Part shown: positions 11,038-22,810 of the stretch, in pieces
Numbering within the stretch: position 1 is the stretch's first letter
How the letters are laid out: each line of letters starts with the position of its first letter
Source of the DNA: Doryteuthis pealeii
Taxonomy: Eukaryota; Mollusca; Cephalopoda; Myopsida; Loliginidae
Assembly (NCBI GenBank): GCA_023376005.1
Contig: CM042157.1
Span: 93,868,959-93,932,958 of the forward strand
Direction of reading: 5' to 3'
Length of the DNA: 64,000 nt
Notes under the pieces: model-generated
Told to the model about the DNA's origin: nothing
The model's input: the letters and a program-made list of their open reading frames with translations, nothing else
The model's database searches: none
Translations under genes and position numbers: made by a program

Positions 11038-11262
11038 ACATACCTTCTCTTCTATAAACACATATAGACGTACTTTGCTTTGAATAAAGTCAGACTGAAG
11101 ATGTTCTTCGCGTGAAAAGGACGAAATATTTCTCTCCTACTTCTAGTTGTTTGAGTCATTATTTTTTGTTCACTTTTCCTTTCACCTTACCTCATACTGT
11201 CGGATTTTACTCCAACCCTCCTATCTTCATTACATATGTGTGTTTCAAACGGACCCTTTGAA

Positions 11263-11317
<55 letters not shown>

Positions 11318-11580
11318 CTACATATTACATACGTGTGTTTCAAAAGTACCCGTATCAGAATTAATATATTAATTCTCATATGTTTTGAAATACACACAGA
11401 CACACACACACAACAGATATAAGCATGTGTATTTCCAAATGACCCGTACGAGAATTAGTATATTAATTAATACAGGTTCCTTTGAAACACACACACACAC
11501 ATACACACACATATATATTCACGTGTGTGTGTGTTTGTGTGTGTGTGTTTCAAAAGGACTCGTATGAGTATTAATATATT
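10858..11580. repeat. Cluster of (CA)/(TG) hairpin repeats
   Basis: The units read 'GGTCCTTTTGAAACACACAC', then CA or AT repeats, then TG repeats and the complement 'GTGTTTCAAAAGGAC', flanked by 'aattaatatatt'. At least five partial units lie between 10890 and 11575. ORFs here are microsatellite artefacts. Confidence 0.8.
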
Positions 11581-12186
11581 AATTGACGAATTGATTGACC
11601 TTATTAATGTAATTCAAATCGATTGGCGCCGCCTTCATTCTCCCTTGCATTATTATTGGTCTTTGAAGGTACCAAGATTCTGTGGAGAGATTCTATGTGG
11701 TTCTTCTTTCGTGTGGGTTGACAGTCTGAAAAGGAATTAAAGGAAGGAAAAGAAGAGACAGGCAAAAGGCTCTTTTAAGTTTCAGACTTTTATTCTATGT
11801 TCATAGCTATTTCGTGGAGAGGAATTTTTTTCCTGTGCAAGTCGTATTGTCAGTTCCCATCCAAGGTCTGCGTCCGAATGGCTGAGGTTTCTTTTTGGCG
11901 CCAAGAAGGGGGTCTTTTTCACTGCTCATGCCCAGAGGTCTTCCTGTCTGAGGGCTGCAGGGAGATTGTTATTTTTTTTAAATTTGTTTTTAATCCCCAC
12001 GTATATAAAGTTCAGGTAGTGGGGACATGGAGTCAATGGTGTTTGTTCAAAGACAGTTTCTTGCTTATGTGATCTTCAGACCATGTCCATGCTACTTCAC
12101 CTCAGATATAAATTCTTTGTCAATGATATTGAGCATAGTTTACTTATAGATATAGTACCATATATATATATATATATATATATATA
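11581..12186. other. Non-coding stretch, unassigned
   Basis: A 91-codon ORF at 11797-12072 has no recognisable motif and no support. An (AT)n run lies at 12162-12186. Confidence 0.4.
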
Positions 12187-12818
12187 CTAGCAAATATATG
12201 CACCCTCCGGGTGCAAATATTTAAGTTTAAATGTAATAAAATATTAGATTAAATCAGAAAGGCTAACGAAACTAATTAAGAATTCAGATAAAAAGATTTG
12301 AAACAGAGGAGGGTATAATCGGAAAATAGAACAACTGAATCTTACTCTTTCATCACTTCCGTTTTTCAATGCTAAATTTTCCTAATTTAACTATTTAGTT
12401 AAAATAGGAAGTAAAGAATAAAATTACAGTTATTTCTTCTTGTTAATGAATTTCTTTTAGGGTTTATTGAAGAGATTTTTACTCATATTCATTAAGATAA
12501 AACCAAACAATTAGAAATCAATAATACCAAGCACATTTTTATTAAAATCAGTTTTTTTTTTATATCAATATGCAAATTAGCTATACGTTTACACTGAAAA
12601 CTGGTATTTTGTTGTATATATAAATACAATTGCATGTTATTAGTATTTAGGTAAGGCCAACAGTATTAATAATGTCAAACAGTTTTATTATTAATTGAGG
12701 TTTAAATAGAAATAGAATCATGGAGAATGTGACGTAAATAACTAAGGGAATTGTGACTTGAGTAGTAATATAGTTTCGGTTACAGACAGAAAAACACGCA
12801 ATCTCCATTATAATAAGA
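12187..12818 (-). mobile_element. Non-autonomous Helitron, 632 bp
   Basis: On the minus strand it begins TCTTATTATAATGGAGATTG after host A (12819). It ends with hairpin GCACCCGGAGGGTGC, spacer and CTAG at 12187, before host T. It is the same family as 36151-36785 and 36834-37475. No ORF is present. Confidence 0.85.
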
Positions 12819-12879
12819 TATATTAATGTTTTTTTTAAGTTGGGCGTTATTACGAAGCATCTAAAGATAAATGAATGAA

Positions 12880-13731
12880 CTCAATGTTATGGAGTATTGG
12901 ATTCGCTTATTTTTTATTATTTGTTGCTCATTTAATGGATCTTTTGTCTTTGTTGTTATTGACAGTGGCAGCGTCTGTAAAATATTTATAATAACGGAGT
13001 ATTCCGATGTCAGCGTTCAGTCCCCTCACGTGAGTTTGTAATTTTAGAATCCATTTAGTTTCTGCTTCTTTTTGAGATTGCATTGTTGGAAATGCATGTT
13101 CTGTTAAAATGCATTTGAGGTGTGTAAGGTTGTGTGGTAGGGTGTTGAAGTGAAGTGCTATTGTACTATGCGGGGATTTGAGTTTTATTGTGGATTTGTG
13201 GTTATTTAAACTTAGTCTAAAAGATGTTGATGTTTCTCCCACATATCCGCTATTTGTGCATTGTGTGCAGTATATGTAATATATGATATTAGTGCTATCG
13301 CATGTTAGGTGTGGCGGATGGATTGTTATGTTCGTATAGGGTATTTTTATTTCGGTTTCCGTGTGTATATGGCCGCAAATTTAGCATCTAGGCTTGTTGC
13401 ATCTATTGTTACCCTTCTATACGGAGTTATGTAAATGTTTTCTGGATGCAGTGAGGATGATACGTAGGTTGGGTGGTTATTATTTGCGTTGATGGGCGGG
13501 GTTTTGAAGATGGACTTTGTTGTGGGGTCGGTTTGTAGGGTTTTATATTGTTCGGTGAGTAGCTTAGTTAATTTGTGCATGTGTCGACCGTGGTGAAATA
13601 CCATAGGGATTCGGTCATTAGTTTGGTGTGGTTTATATTTAAGTAGTTCCTGTCTATTTAGAGATGATGCTTTGTCGAATACTTTTTTTATTAATTTTAT
13701 GGGGTAATCACTATTTAGGAATTTTAGGAAT

Positions 13732-13738
<7 letters not shown>
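12880..13738 (-). pseudogene. Penelope-like element remnant: RT C-terminus plus GIY-YIG nuclease
   Basis: The minus strand first encodes an RT tail (the 'FLNSDYPIKLIKKVFDKASS' region at about 13738-13660, then an IPMVFHHGRH part), then LLTEQYKTLQTDPTTKSIF. After a frameshift near 13300-13347 it encodes a GIY-YIG-type domain (IYYIYCTQCTNSGYVGETS, then FRLSLNNHKS) around 13180-13290. RT followed by GIY-YIG is the architecture of endonuclease-bearing Penelope-like retroelements. The catalytic RT core is missing (5' truncated), and the element stops at an (AT)n/(GT)n tract. It is non-functional as seen. The family call rests on recognised motifs, not on a search. Confidence 0.8.

Positions 13739-13792
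<54 letters not shown>
13736..13792. repeat. (AT)n(GT)n(AT)n microsatellite
   Basis: Simple sequence separating the Penelope-like remnant from the LINE. Confidence 0.95.
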
Positions 13793-15760
13793 CCCTGCAA
13801 CCCGGTCAAGGAGATCTTGGCAGATGTCCCCTCCCTCTCGGAGGTTAAAGCAGCTGTCTATAAACTGAACTCTGGAAAGTCACCTGGTATGGATCAGCTA
13901 TATGCAGAGATAATCAAATGTGCGGGCTGCCATATGATGCAGCGCTTGACGAACTTGTTGCAGACTGCCTGGCTTGATGAATATGTTCCACAGGATTGGC
14001 GGAATGCATTAATGGTGGTGCTATACAAGGAAAAGGTGCAAAAGATGATTGTGGAAATTATCGGGCATCTCACTGCTTTCAGTTGTTGGCAAGGTGCTAT
14101 GCAGAATCATGCTTGATAGAATGCTGGAACACATTGTTAAGGATGTTTTACCTGAGTCACAGTGTGGCTTTAGAAGTGGTCGCGGGACGGTAGATATGAT
14201 CTTTACAGCCAGGCAATTACAAGAGAAATGTATAGAACAACGCATGGGATTATATCAAGTGTTCATTGATCTAACAAAGGCATTTGATACTGTAAATAGG
14301 AAAGCTCTTTGGAAGATTCTCAAAAAACTTGGTTGTCCTGACAAGTTTATATCTATTCTAAAGCTTTTTCATGATGATATGAAAGCTGTGGTCAACATTG
14401 GAGGAAAAACTGGCGGGATCCTATTTCAGTGGAGAACGGTGTTAAACAAGGGGATATTACAGCACCCACACTCTTTGCTTTGTATTTTGCCATGGTGTTT
14501 AGAATGGCATTTAAGGATTGTTCTGATGGTGTATATATTCGTATAGAACTACTGGGAAGCTTTTCAACATCAGACGTCTTAGTGCACACACCAAGGTATT
14601 TACAAATACTGTTCGTGACTTGCTCTATGCAGATGATTGTGATCTTGTTGCTCATGCACGGACTGATATGCAACGCCTCATAGATGCCTTTGAAGATGCT
14701 TGCAGTTCATTGGGACTTACAATCAATTTGAAAAAGACTGTTCTTATGTATCAACCAGCACCAGGTGAAATCATACCATGAACCGGCTATCTATGTCTAT
14801 GGGCAGAAGTTAGCAGTTGTAAATAGGTTTGTATACCTGGGTAGCACGCTAAACATGACTGGTACCCTTGATGACGAGATCTGCTCTCGGATCAGCAAGG
14901 CAAGTGATGCATTTGGAAAATTAAACAGGAGGTTGTGATTTGCCGTGGTATTTCAGTTGCAACAAAAGTCAAGGTATATGTTGCATGTGTTTTATCTACT
15001 CTCCTGTATGCTTGCGAAACCTGGACTACATACAAGAAACATCTTAAACGTCTCGAGCGCTTTCACCAGCAATGCCTACGACAAATACTAGGGGTGCGCT
15101 GGCAAATGTACGTCAGTGATATCGAGGTTTTGAAGCGAGCCAAATGTCAAAGCATAGAATCTCTCATAATCAAACATAGATTGAGATGGAGTGGGCATTT
15201 GGTAAGGATGAACGGGGGCGACTTCCTAAACAACTGCTCTATGGGGAACTTATAAACGGCAAGCGTTTGGCTCAAGGCCCAAGATGAGATACAAGGATTG
15301 CCTGAGGTCGACCTTGAAAAAATGTAACATCGATGTGAAGACCTGGAGAAGTAAGTCTTTGGACCGTGGACAGTGGAGAAGAGCTGTGCAGGAGGGCACG
15401 GAAAGGTTTGAGACCGGCCGTATACAGCATGGAGCAGTTGAAGAGAGATATTCGCAAAAATAAAGAAGTAGACAATCAAGGGCTTCAAATCGGTCTACTA
15501 TGTGACCAGTGTGGAAGGCTATGTATGAGCAAAGCTGGCCTGATCAGTCACCAATCTGTGCATCGGCGAGATGGACTAATAAAATACCCTGTGCTCCCTG
15601 GAAATACTTGTAATTGTGGAAGGTGTGCAAGACTTTGGCAGGACTAAAGAGCCACTTTCGTGCAGCTCATTGTTGAACTTTTTTGAAGCTCACCATTATT
15701 TTGTTTGAACTATTGAGCATTTTTTTTTTTTTATTTTTTTTTATTGTTACTATATCAAGC
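13793..15760 (+). pseudogene. 5'-truncated, frameshifted LINE with RT and C-terminal zinc finger
   Basis: This is a non-LTR retrotransposon protein in several frames. In order: KSPGMDQLYAEIIK near 13877; CGFRSGRGTVDMIF near 14162; motif A VFIDLTKAFDTVNRKALW near 14262; motif B GVKQGDITAPTLFALYF near 14438; catalytic LYADDCDLVAH near 14625; the LLYACETW region near 15005; and a C2H2-type finger (C-x2-C-x12-H-x3-H) at about 15502-15565. A second, frameshifted finger-like segment lies near 15605-15675. The endonuclease is missing. At least four frame breaks make it inactive. A T-rich tail follows at 15720-15745. The clade is undetermined. The homologous block starts again at 49486. Confidence 0.85.
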
Positions 15761-15785
15761 AATGCAATACTTGAATACGAGTTTG

Positions 15786-15829
<44 letters not shown>

Positions 15830-17040
15830 TGTATAAAAGTATCCAATTGACTGATATGTTGGGGTTAATTCTATTCAGGATCATCAATATCTCCTGCACG
15901 TCTATAATGTAAGCCCATGTTGATGCACATTTATAGACACATACAAGGATATTTATAAATCCCTAAGAGAGTTCAATGTATGATAATTCTCTATTTATTT
16001 TCTTGGTCATTATGTAGTTGGCTGTTGGATGAGACTAGGCTCATTTATTGAGTTCTGGTAGAAAAAAAAATTATAACAGCCAAACGGTGTGTTAAGTTTT
16101 TCTTTCTTATTGGAAGTATATATACATATATATACACAGAATGTGTGTGTGTGTGTGCGCGAGTGCATATACTAGTAGAAGTACCCGGACCATGATCAGA
16201 CTAAAGTGATTTAGGAACACCAGAAAAAGAGAAAGGGAGACGAGAGGGACATCAGGAAAATAATTTACCAAATTCCTAATCAAATTTTTTAAAATCGCAA
16301 AGAATTTGCGTATTACAATATTCATTTATTTTAGGAATTGTTGTTTTTTTTGTTGTTGTTGTTGTTGTTGTTTGTTTTTTTGTTTTTTGTTTTTTTTTGC
16401 ATTGAAAATATTTTTAAAAAATGTAACCCTAAACTCGTGTGTATTTTGAGACATCATTTTATTTAATTTTTAAAACTTTTTGATACATATTACAAAAAAT
16501 TAAATTCAGTTCTTGTTAAGTTAAAGTGATAAAAATGTGTTCATTTATCTTATTTTCTTTTTATCCCTAAAAATGTTCCAATAAAAAGAAGCTAAGAATC
16601 AAACTTGGTTCCTTATTTGAAGGTAGGAAATTTTGCATATCCATTCAAATGAAAATTATTCATTTATTCTATGAATTGGTTATTTCTTTTTTTTTTTCAA
16701 GTTTCTCTAAACCAATATATTTTTTTCTAAGAAATAAGTCCTTAAATGATCATTTTTTTTTTTAAATTCAGTTCTTAATTACCTGTTCGGTTACATTGAA
16801 AAAAAAATGTATTCATTTTTACATTCTTTTTGTACTGACACTTATGAAGGACTGTGAAGTGTTCCATAAACCAATTGATTGTTAATTACTGAATCATATC
16901 ATTTAATCAATAAAAATCAAAAAGGAAATTTTGTACTTTTCTTTATTATAAACATATTAAAGTATATAATGCTCAATGACATTTTTTTTTCTGAGTTATA
17001 AGAGGATACGTACATACCAAAACAGACACAACTTATATAT
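15761..17040. other. AT-rich non-coding stretch
   Basis: It contains (AT)n at 15795-15822, GT near 16143, a (GTT)n run near 16340-16395 and many T-runs. No gene was seen. It is duplicated at 51500-52740. Confidence 0.6.
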
Positions 17041-17049
17041 ATATATATA

Positions 17050-17341
17050 TATATATAATATAATATATATATATATGGGAGTAAATATGGAAATAAATTA
17101 GACAATATTAAGAAATTTTAATTAGATTAAATTTTAAATTAAATTAAATTTTTTTAAGAAAAGATGTTTTATCTCCTGTCATCTATAAAACATCCATCAA
17201 TTTCTTCACCACATAATACATCCTGATGAAGGTTTAATGAAACCGAAACGTTTAAGTGTTGATAAATAAATTCATCTCATTTTTGGAACATTTGTTTTTT
17301 CAAATTTCTTAATATTGTCGGATTTATTTCCATATTTACTC

Positions 17342-17346
<5 letters not shown>
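17050..17346. repeat. Foldback element P3 with about 45-bp inverted ends
   Basis: The ends are ATATGGGAGTAAATATGGAA and its complement, flanked by (AT)n. The interior carries CCTGATGAAGGTTTAATGAA followed by ACCGAAACGTTTAAG, the same motif layout as P2 and P6. A second copy is at about 52760-53025. Confidence 0.8.
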
Positions 17347-17373
<27 letters not shown>

Positions 17374-17382
<9 letters not shown>

Positions 17383-17408
17383 TAGATAGATAGATAGATA
17401 GATAGATG
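17374..17408. repeat. (GATA)n microsatellite
   Basis: Seven to eight GATA units follow an AT run. Confidence 0.95.
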
Positions 17409-17529
17409 TAATTAAAAGTATTGAATTCATGTTTGGAACCAAACTTCTGATCAGTTGTTAAATAAAAAGTAGATTTATATCAAAATTAATATTCTTTAAA
17501 ATTGAATAGAAAGAAAGACATTTCACTTG

Positions 17530-17690
17530 TTTTAAACTTATTGACCATCAGCTCCCAGATGCATTACTGCACATAAAAAATTACCCAAGCTGTGCTACAC
17601 ATGCGCTGGGTTGGCAAGGATTGGTATCAAACTCGGAACCTTGTGATTCCTAGGCGAATGCTCTACCGGCTGAGCTAATCAGCCCAAATA
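17530..17690 (-). repeat. tRNA-derived SINE (family B)
   Basis: The minus strand reads GGCTGATTAGCTCAGCCGGT, followed by a TAGAGCATTCGCCTAGGAAT part and a B-box-like GGTTCCGAGTTTGATACC. A tRNA-like head followed by an unrelated 3' body marks a SINE. Copies or fragments occur at 18780-18840, 39329-39410 and 53215-53370. Confidence 0.75.
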
Positions 17691-17885
17691 TGATAATAAT
17701 GTATATCATTTCATGTTCAGATTTTTACTCTTTTATGTCAGAATCATTTACTACCAATTTGAAAATGTTTTTAATGTGATCCACGAAAATGAATACAGCT
17801 AAGATCTATTTAAAACACTGCATGCTTCATGCAATCAAAAAGGGTTAAGAAACAGTGAGATATATTTCCACTGTCAATTGAAATA
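17691..17885. other. Non-coding stretch
   Basis: AT-rich, unassigned. It is duplicated at 53370-53559. Confidence 0.4.
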
Positions 17886-18643
17886 CAGTGGAACCTCGGT
17901 TCTCGAACGACTCTAAAGTCGAACAATTCAGAGTTCAAACAAAATATTGGAGTAAAAAAGGCCTCAGTTAGGGGGGGGGAGGATATTTACCTTGTACCCC
18001 ACTTGTACGGGTTAGGCACAAGGCCCTATTAACGTGGGACCACCCACAAACTGAAGCTCATGGGTGGCCCCATGTTGGAAAAATTGCATTGATCCTTCGA
18101 CATTCTCCCTCAAGGGGGCGCCTCAGGCACTGGGCAATAAACTCATCCCTGCCCCTTTAAATCGAAGAGGCAGGTGTTGCCTGGGGGATTTTAATTTACT
18201 CTGTAGGTCCAGCGGCCAAAGCTCACTGGACCTCCTGCTTGACCGGAAACCAGAGTTTAGGCCTCATTTGTCAAAAAAATTTCGGACTTCGAACAGTTGA
18301 GCTAATAAAAACGAATGTCACACGAATGATTGCCGAGGCAAACCAAAGAAGGCTGAACAGCTGGTTGAATCTACCTAATCAGCATCAGTTAGCATAAAAT
18401 ATTACTTTTATTACGCTTTTCTTTTTTGTATTTAGATTTTAATGTGTTATTTGTTGTTTAAATACACATCTTTCCATATTACATATAACTGAAGGCACAT
18501 AGACATTTATTTGATGGTCATGAATGCACAAATCCACTTTACACAATTTCTTATGGGAAATATTGTTTTAGTTTTTGAACAAACATGATTAGTTTTTTTC
18601 AAACAATTTTGTAACGAATCATGTTCGAGAACCGAGGTTCCAT
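17886..18643. mobile_element. Non-autonomous pogo/Tigger-like DNA transposon with nested repeat
   Basis: It starts CAGTGGAACCTCGGTTCTCG next to TA and ends with the inverted counterpart (CGAGAACCGAGGTTCCATT) next to TA. CAGTGGAACCTC-type ends and TA targets fit the pogo/Tigger group of Tc1/mariner. There is no transposase ORF. A GC-richer segment at about 17965-18250 splits the element and resembles repeat J, so it is a nested insertion. Confidence 0.8.
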
Positions 18644-18659
18644 TATAGTGTTAAGTTTT

Positions 18660-18850
18660 ATGAAATGTCGGTGAGGTAGCCTATTGTGGGTATCAGTCAG
18701 ACAGCGAGGGAGTCTATCCTCTAGGGCTTGACCAGGGTGATTGTTTTGCATCTGAGGTGGAGCGCCACATCTACCATCAGCAATCCAAGCTGTTCTACTC
18801 ATACACTGATTTGGCAAGGGCCGGTATCAAATCCGGAACCTAAACTGAAC
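18660..18850 (-). repeat. SINE 3' body fragment
   Basis: It carries the 'gactccctcgctgtctgact' body (reversed) shared with 3425-3450, 40110-40140 and 44885-44915, plus the family B tail with 'ggtatcaaatccggaacc'. Confidence 0.55.
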
Positions 18851-18980
18851 AGCAAATAGTGGAAAATCACTGTAAGTTCATAGTTTGATTAGAAACAGAC
18901 TGGAACTGAGGGTCGTCTGGAGTGGGCTTCTCATTGGGTTAGAGGATCACGTGACCAGGCGATGCTGGGAAAGTAGAATG

Positions 18981-19060
18981 ACAGGGTGTCCATAAAGTCT
19001 GTTTGCACTTTAAAGAATTTTAGATTTCAAAGTGCACACGGACTTTGTAGACACCGTGTA
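18981..19060. repeat. 80-bp hairpin MITE
   Basis: The palindromic ends are ACAGGGTGTCCATAAAGTCT and the complement of ACACGGTGTCTACAAAGTCC. It is small, with no ORF. A copy is at 54632-54710. Confidence 0.7.
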
Positions 19061-19480
19061 CAATTTAGGAGAGTTGAGGCCTCTGGCTCTTTTGGGGCAG
19101 ACATGATTTTCTGTCTTAGCTTCCCAGAGTGGGTTAAGAAGATATCGAGGGATAATAGAAAATGTATACACAAGAAAATGTCTTTCAATTATTTCCTGAT
19201 TAAAGAACACAAAAGGGAATACTAACCCCCCCCCCCCGACCCAGCCAAAAAAGAAGGCAGATTTCTAACTCAATAAAAAGAAGAAACCCCCTAATAGCAG
19301 CAGACATAAGAAAAAGACCACACATCAACTGAGCACGAAATGGTATATCAGCTATGAAACAAAATTTTCTTTTTTTTCTCTTCAAAACCCAAAGTATATT
19401 GTATGGAAAGTATTATTGTTTCTGAGTGTGATTATAGCATTTCCATCGGTTATCCATTTCTAAAACATATTTATACATTT
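19061..19480. other. Non-coding stretch
   Basis: No gene or known repeat was seen, only a short C-run at 19228. Confidence 0.4.
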
Positions 19481-20870
19481 TTAGAGTAAATTTTTTCCTT
19501 CAATTATTAATCCAATTGAATTAGTTATTAATTAACAACAGCATCACATTTTTTTCTATAAATTATTAATCCATTTCTATTAATTATTAATCCAATTCTT
19601 TTAGTTATTAATTCACAGAACATCACTCCGTTTTCTATGAATTATTAATCCATTTATACAAATTATTAAAACATTTTTAGGGTAATTTTTTTCTATTAAT
19701 TACTAATCCAATTCTATAATTGTTTTCTATAAATTATTAAACCATTTTTAGAGTATTTTTTCTATTAATTATTAATCCAATTTTATTAATCATTAATCCA
19801 CAACATCACAATTTTTTCTAAAAATCATTAATCCATTTTTTGAATAAAACTTTTTTTCTATTTATCATTAATACACAACATCACTTTGTATTCTATGAAT
19901 TATCAATCTATTTCTAAAAATGATTAAGTCATCTTTAAACTAAATTTTTTTCTATTATTAATCCACAAAAACAATACTTTTTCAATTAATTTTCAATCCA
20001 TTTCTAAAAGTTATTGATCCATTTTTTTAGTAAAATTTCTATTAATTATCAATCCACAACAACATCACTCTTTTTTCTATTAACTATTCATCCTTTTCCA
20101 AAAATTATTAATCTATTTCCATTAAATATGCAAAGTTTGTCTGTTCCAGAAACTGGAATGTCTGCTATCAATCACAAACCAAAATATTTATTCTGCTAAA
20201 TAACCAGTGACCAAGATTAAATATTAAACCAAAAAATCTCACAAATTTTGTAAAAGAAGAAAATGATCTTTTCTAGCCAATATCTTTCACTTTATTCCTT
20301 TTTGTTCGACTCTATAGAGTTTTATTTTGGGAAAGTGAAAACTTTTTACTTATTACAAATTCAAATGAAATCAACCAAATCAAAACGACTCTTAGGGGAC
20401 AAAAGTCAATGAATACAAATGAATTACAAGGATTTTATGTAAACATAATATAAAATTGTTCACTTGCTTTAAACACAATGTGATTTTAAGAAAAGGATTC
20501 AAAAGGATTTTATACTTTGTTTTTCTTTTTTCTCCTGTATTCTTAGGATTGATAATTAATAGAAATGGATTAATAATTTTTAGAAAGGATTTATTGTTTT
20601 TAGAAAAGGGTTAATAATTAACAGAAAAAAAGTTTGATGTTACTGTGGATTAATAATTAATAGAATTGGATTAATAATAGATAGAAAAAATTTACTCAAA
20701 AAGTAGATATAATAATTTTTAGAATGGATTAATAATTTTTTGAAAAGGATTGATAACAAATAGAAAAAGTGTGATGTTGTTATGGATTGATAATTGATAG
20801 AATTGGATTAATAATTAATAGAAAAAATCAATCAAAAAATGGATTAATAATTTCTAGAAATGGAAATTCT
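19480..20870. repeat. Long inverted pair of TTAATCCA-rich arrays
   Basis: From 19480 to 20130 degenerate units with 'ATTATTAATCCATTT' and 'CACAACATCAC' recur in one orientation. From 20540 to 20870 the complements ('GGATTAATAATT', 'GTGATGTTGTTATGG') recur in the other. The centre (20130-20540) is non-repetitive. The same structure occurs at 55125-56490. Confidence 0.75.
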
Positions 20871-21245
20871 ATATGTCATCAAAATTGAAATTATTTTCAT
20901 TGAATTTGTAATTAATCACTAAGTCAATTAAATGCCACAGAAAAAAATCACAAGACTTACCAAATTAATACAAAATGTAAATATTATTTCAAGTACAACA
21001 AAATATATATATATATATATACTAATCCTATTAGTAAACCCTTCCAGTAAAGGAAAAACCTAGGGAAATAATTTGTAAGTAAAAATATACTACAAATAAC
21101 TGCCTGTGAAAAAGAAAAAAAAGAAAAGAGCAAGAGAGTCACACTAACCGAAAATAATTGTTTAACACGACAGCACTTGGCCAAAAGAAAAAAATATATT
21201 CCACTAAGGTCTAAGCTATAATGTAAAGAGTGCTCAATACCTAAG

Positions 21246-21480
21246 TAGAGCAAAATAGTAATAATGATACTAATGAGTCAGGTACTACCAACTAAAGTTT
21301 CGCTTATTATAGTAGAGCAAAATAGTAATAATGATACTAATGAGTCAGGTACTACCAACTAAAGTTTCGCTTATTAGCTCATCAGGGCAAGATCCTGACT
21401 CTTGCCATGATGAGCTAATAAGCAAAACCCAAGTTGGTAGTACCTGACTCATTAGTATTATTATTACTATATATACATTT
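21246..21480. repeat. Foldback element P4 with an extra partial duplication
   Basis: The arm ATGAGTCAGGTACTACCAAC and its complement flank a core 'GCTCATCAGGGCAAGATCCTG'-like hairpin. The left arm is present twice here (about 21248 and 21312) but only once in the second block (56880-57035). Confidence 0.8.
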
Positions 21481-21595
21481 ATGTAAAAACATTTACTCTA
21501 AAGATATAATTTCAATCACATTTTGAAGAAATTCATTTTCAACCATTTATATTCTATAGTAGGCTTAAGCACACTCTAAGGTAAATGAATAAAAG

Positions 21596-21601
21596 TTTAT
21601 T
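21596..21601 (-). promoter_or_regulatory. CFAP58 poly(A) signal AATAAA
   Basis: Canonical AATAAA on the minus strand, 30 bases beyond the stop codon. It implies a very short 3' UTR. Confidence 0.75.
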
Positions 21602-21631
21602 CAAAATGTATCACACAATATTTTCAAAATG

Positions 21632-21749
21632 TTAGGCTACAGTCTTGTCGGGTCGTAAATTGAAGCCAGCCCCGGTAAAACGTGGACCCGATTGTTTGTG
21701 TGGTTGAATCAGTGGTAGTCCATTTCTGGCCAGTGCATAGTCTTTTTCT
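21632..21749 (-). CDS. CFAP58: CFAP58 last coding exon (copy 1)
   Basis: This is the terminal coding exon of cilia and flagella associated protein 58. The acceptor TTTTCAG precedes AGAAAAAGAC. One base completes the codon split with the previous exon (AG+A = Arg), then 38 codons and TAA. The protein end reads EKDYALARNGLPLIQ and then a SGPRFTGAGFNLR part. The GPRFTGxGF tail is characteristic of the family's C-terminus. The poly(A) signal lies just downstream. Relative to the second copy at 57195-57312 there are two nucleotide differences, both synonymous. The family call comes from recognition of the tail together with the neighbouring exons. Confidence 0.9.
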
Positions 21750-22469
21750 CTGAAAAACAACAATAATTATCAGAATTTTATTTTATTGGATAAACATTTA
21801 TTTATTCAAATCTTATATGGTTAAAATACATCTATACTGATACCTACATATTACAAGCTTTATATTTTTAAAATTTATTTATAAGGTAATATAAACTGAA
21901 ATGTTAAAAGATTAGAAAACAGCTACCTAGTAAGATGTAGCTCCTCACTTCACCTGAATTACAGAGGCTATGCAACATAGCAGGAGTCTATGAGTTGCTG
22001 GTGTATAAAAAAAAAAAAGAAAGAGAGGAGAAGGAAAAAGAAAGGAAAGGTGAAAGCGAAACAAAAGCTAAGTATATAAATTTTCTATTAAACGGTTTTT
22101 TATCTATTTATTCATTTTTTTAAATTTTTGACATGTCTACATATATTGGCAAACATTTGACCGGATGTCAGCCGATATTAAGAATTTCGTTCTCAACAAA
22201 CTTTAAAAAAAAAAAAAAAAAAAAGAGAGAGAAATAAGAAATTACAGTTATTCGCCCATTCATAAAGGAGGAGAAGAAGAAAGAGAGGAAAAAAAAGGAG
22301 AGGAAAAGGAAATAAGAAGAGAAATTATACCACACAGATAAAACAATAGCACGTCATTTCTGAAAATAAACTCTGATGATGAAGCTCTAGCTTCGAAATC
22401 GATAAAGACATAAAACATCTTTTTGTCTTTATTTTTATACGCATTGTATTGCCTTCGAATTTTAATATT

Positions 22470-22514
<45 letters not shown>

Positions 22515-22555
22515 TTTTTGGATGTTTGTTTATTTTTTAGAAGCATTGTTGAATA

Positions 22556-22810
22556 AAGTATATATCAATATTTATATTTTTGCTTGAAGGCAATTACAAT
22601 GCGCATATCGCATAAATTTGATAATTATAGAAGATAATAATGACAAGTGAATTTCACAAAGAAATACTCGGTGTGTAGGAAACAGTCTGTACGATATTCT
22701 ACACACCAAGTAATTCTTTGCGAAATTCACTTGTCATAATTATCTTCTATAATTATCAAATTTATGTGATATGCGCATTGTAATTGCCTTCAAGCAAAAA
22801 TATAAATATT

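Noticed and set aside
11797..12072. 91-codon ORF as a gene
   Set aside because: No motif and no conserved splice or poly(A) context. It is ordinary for a 600-base intergenic stretch.
17180..17270. True hammerhead ribozyme in foldback P3
   Set aside because: CTGATGA and GAAA are present with a pairing stem, but there is an extra A before the stem and no evident stem III with a cleavage site. I kept the covarying hairpin only as a finding.
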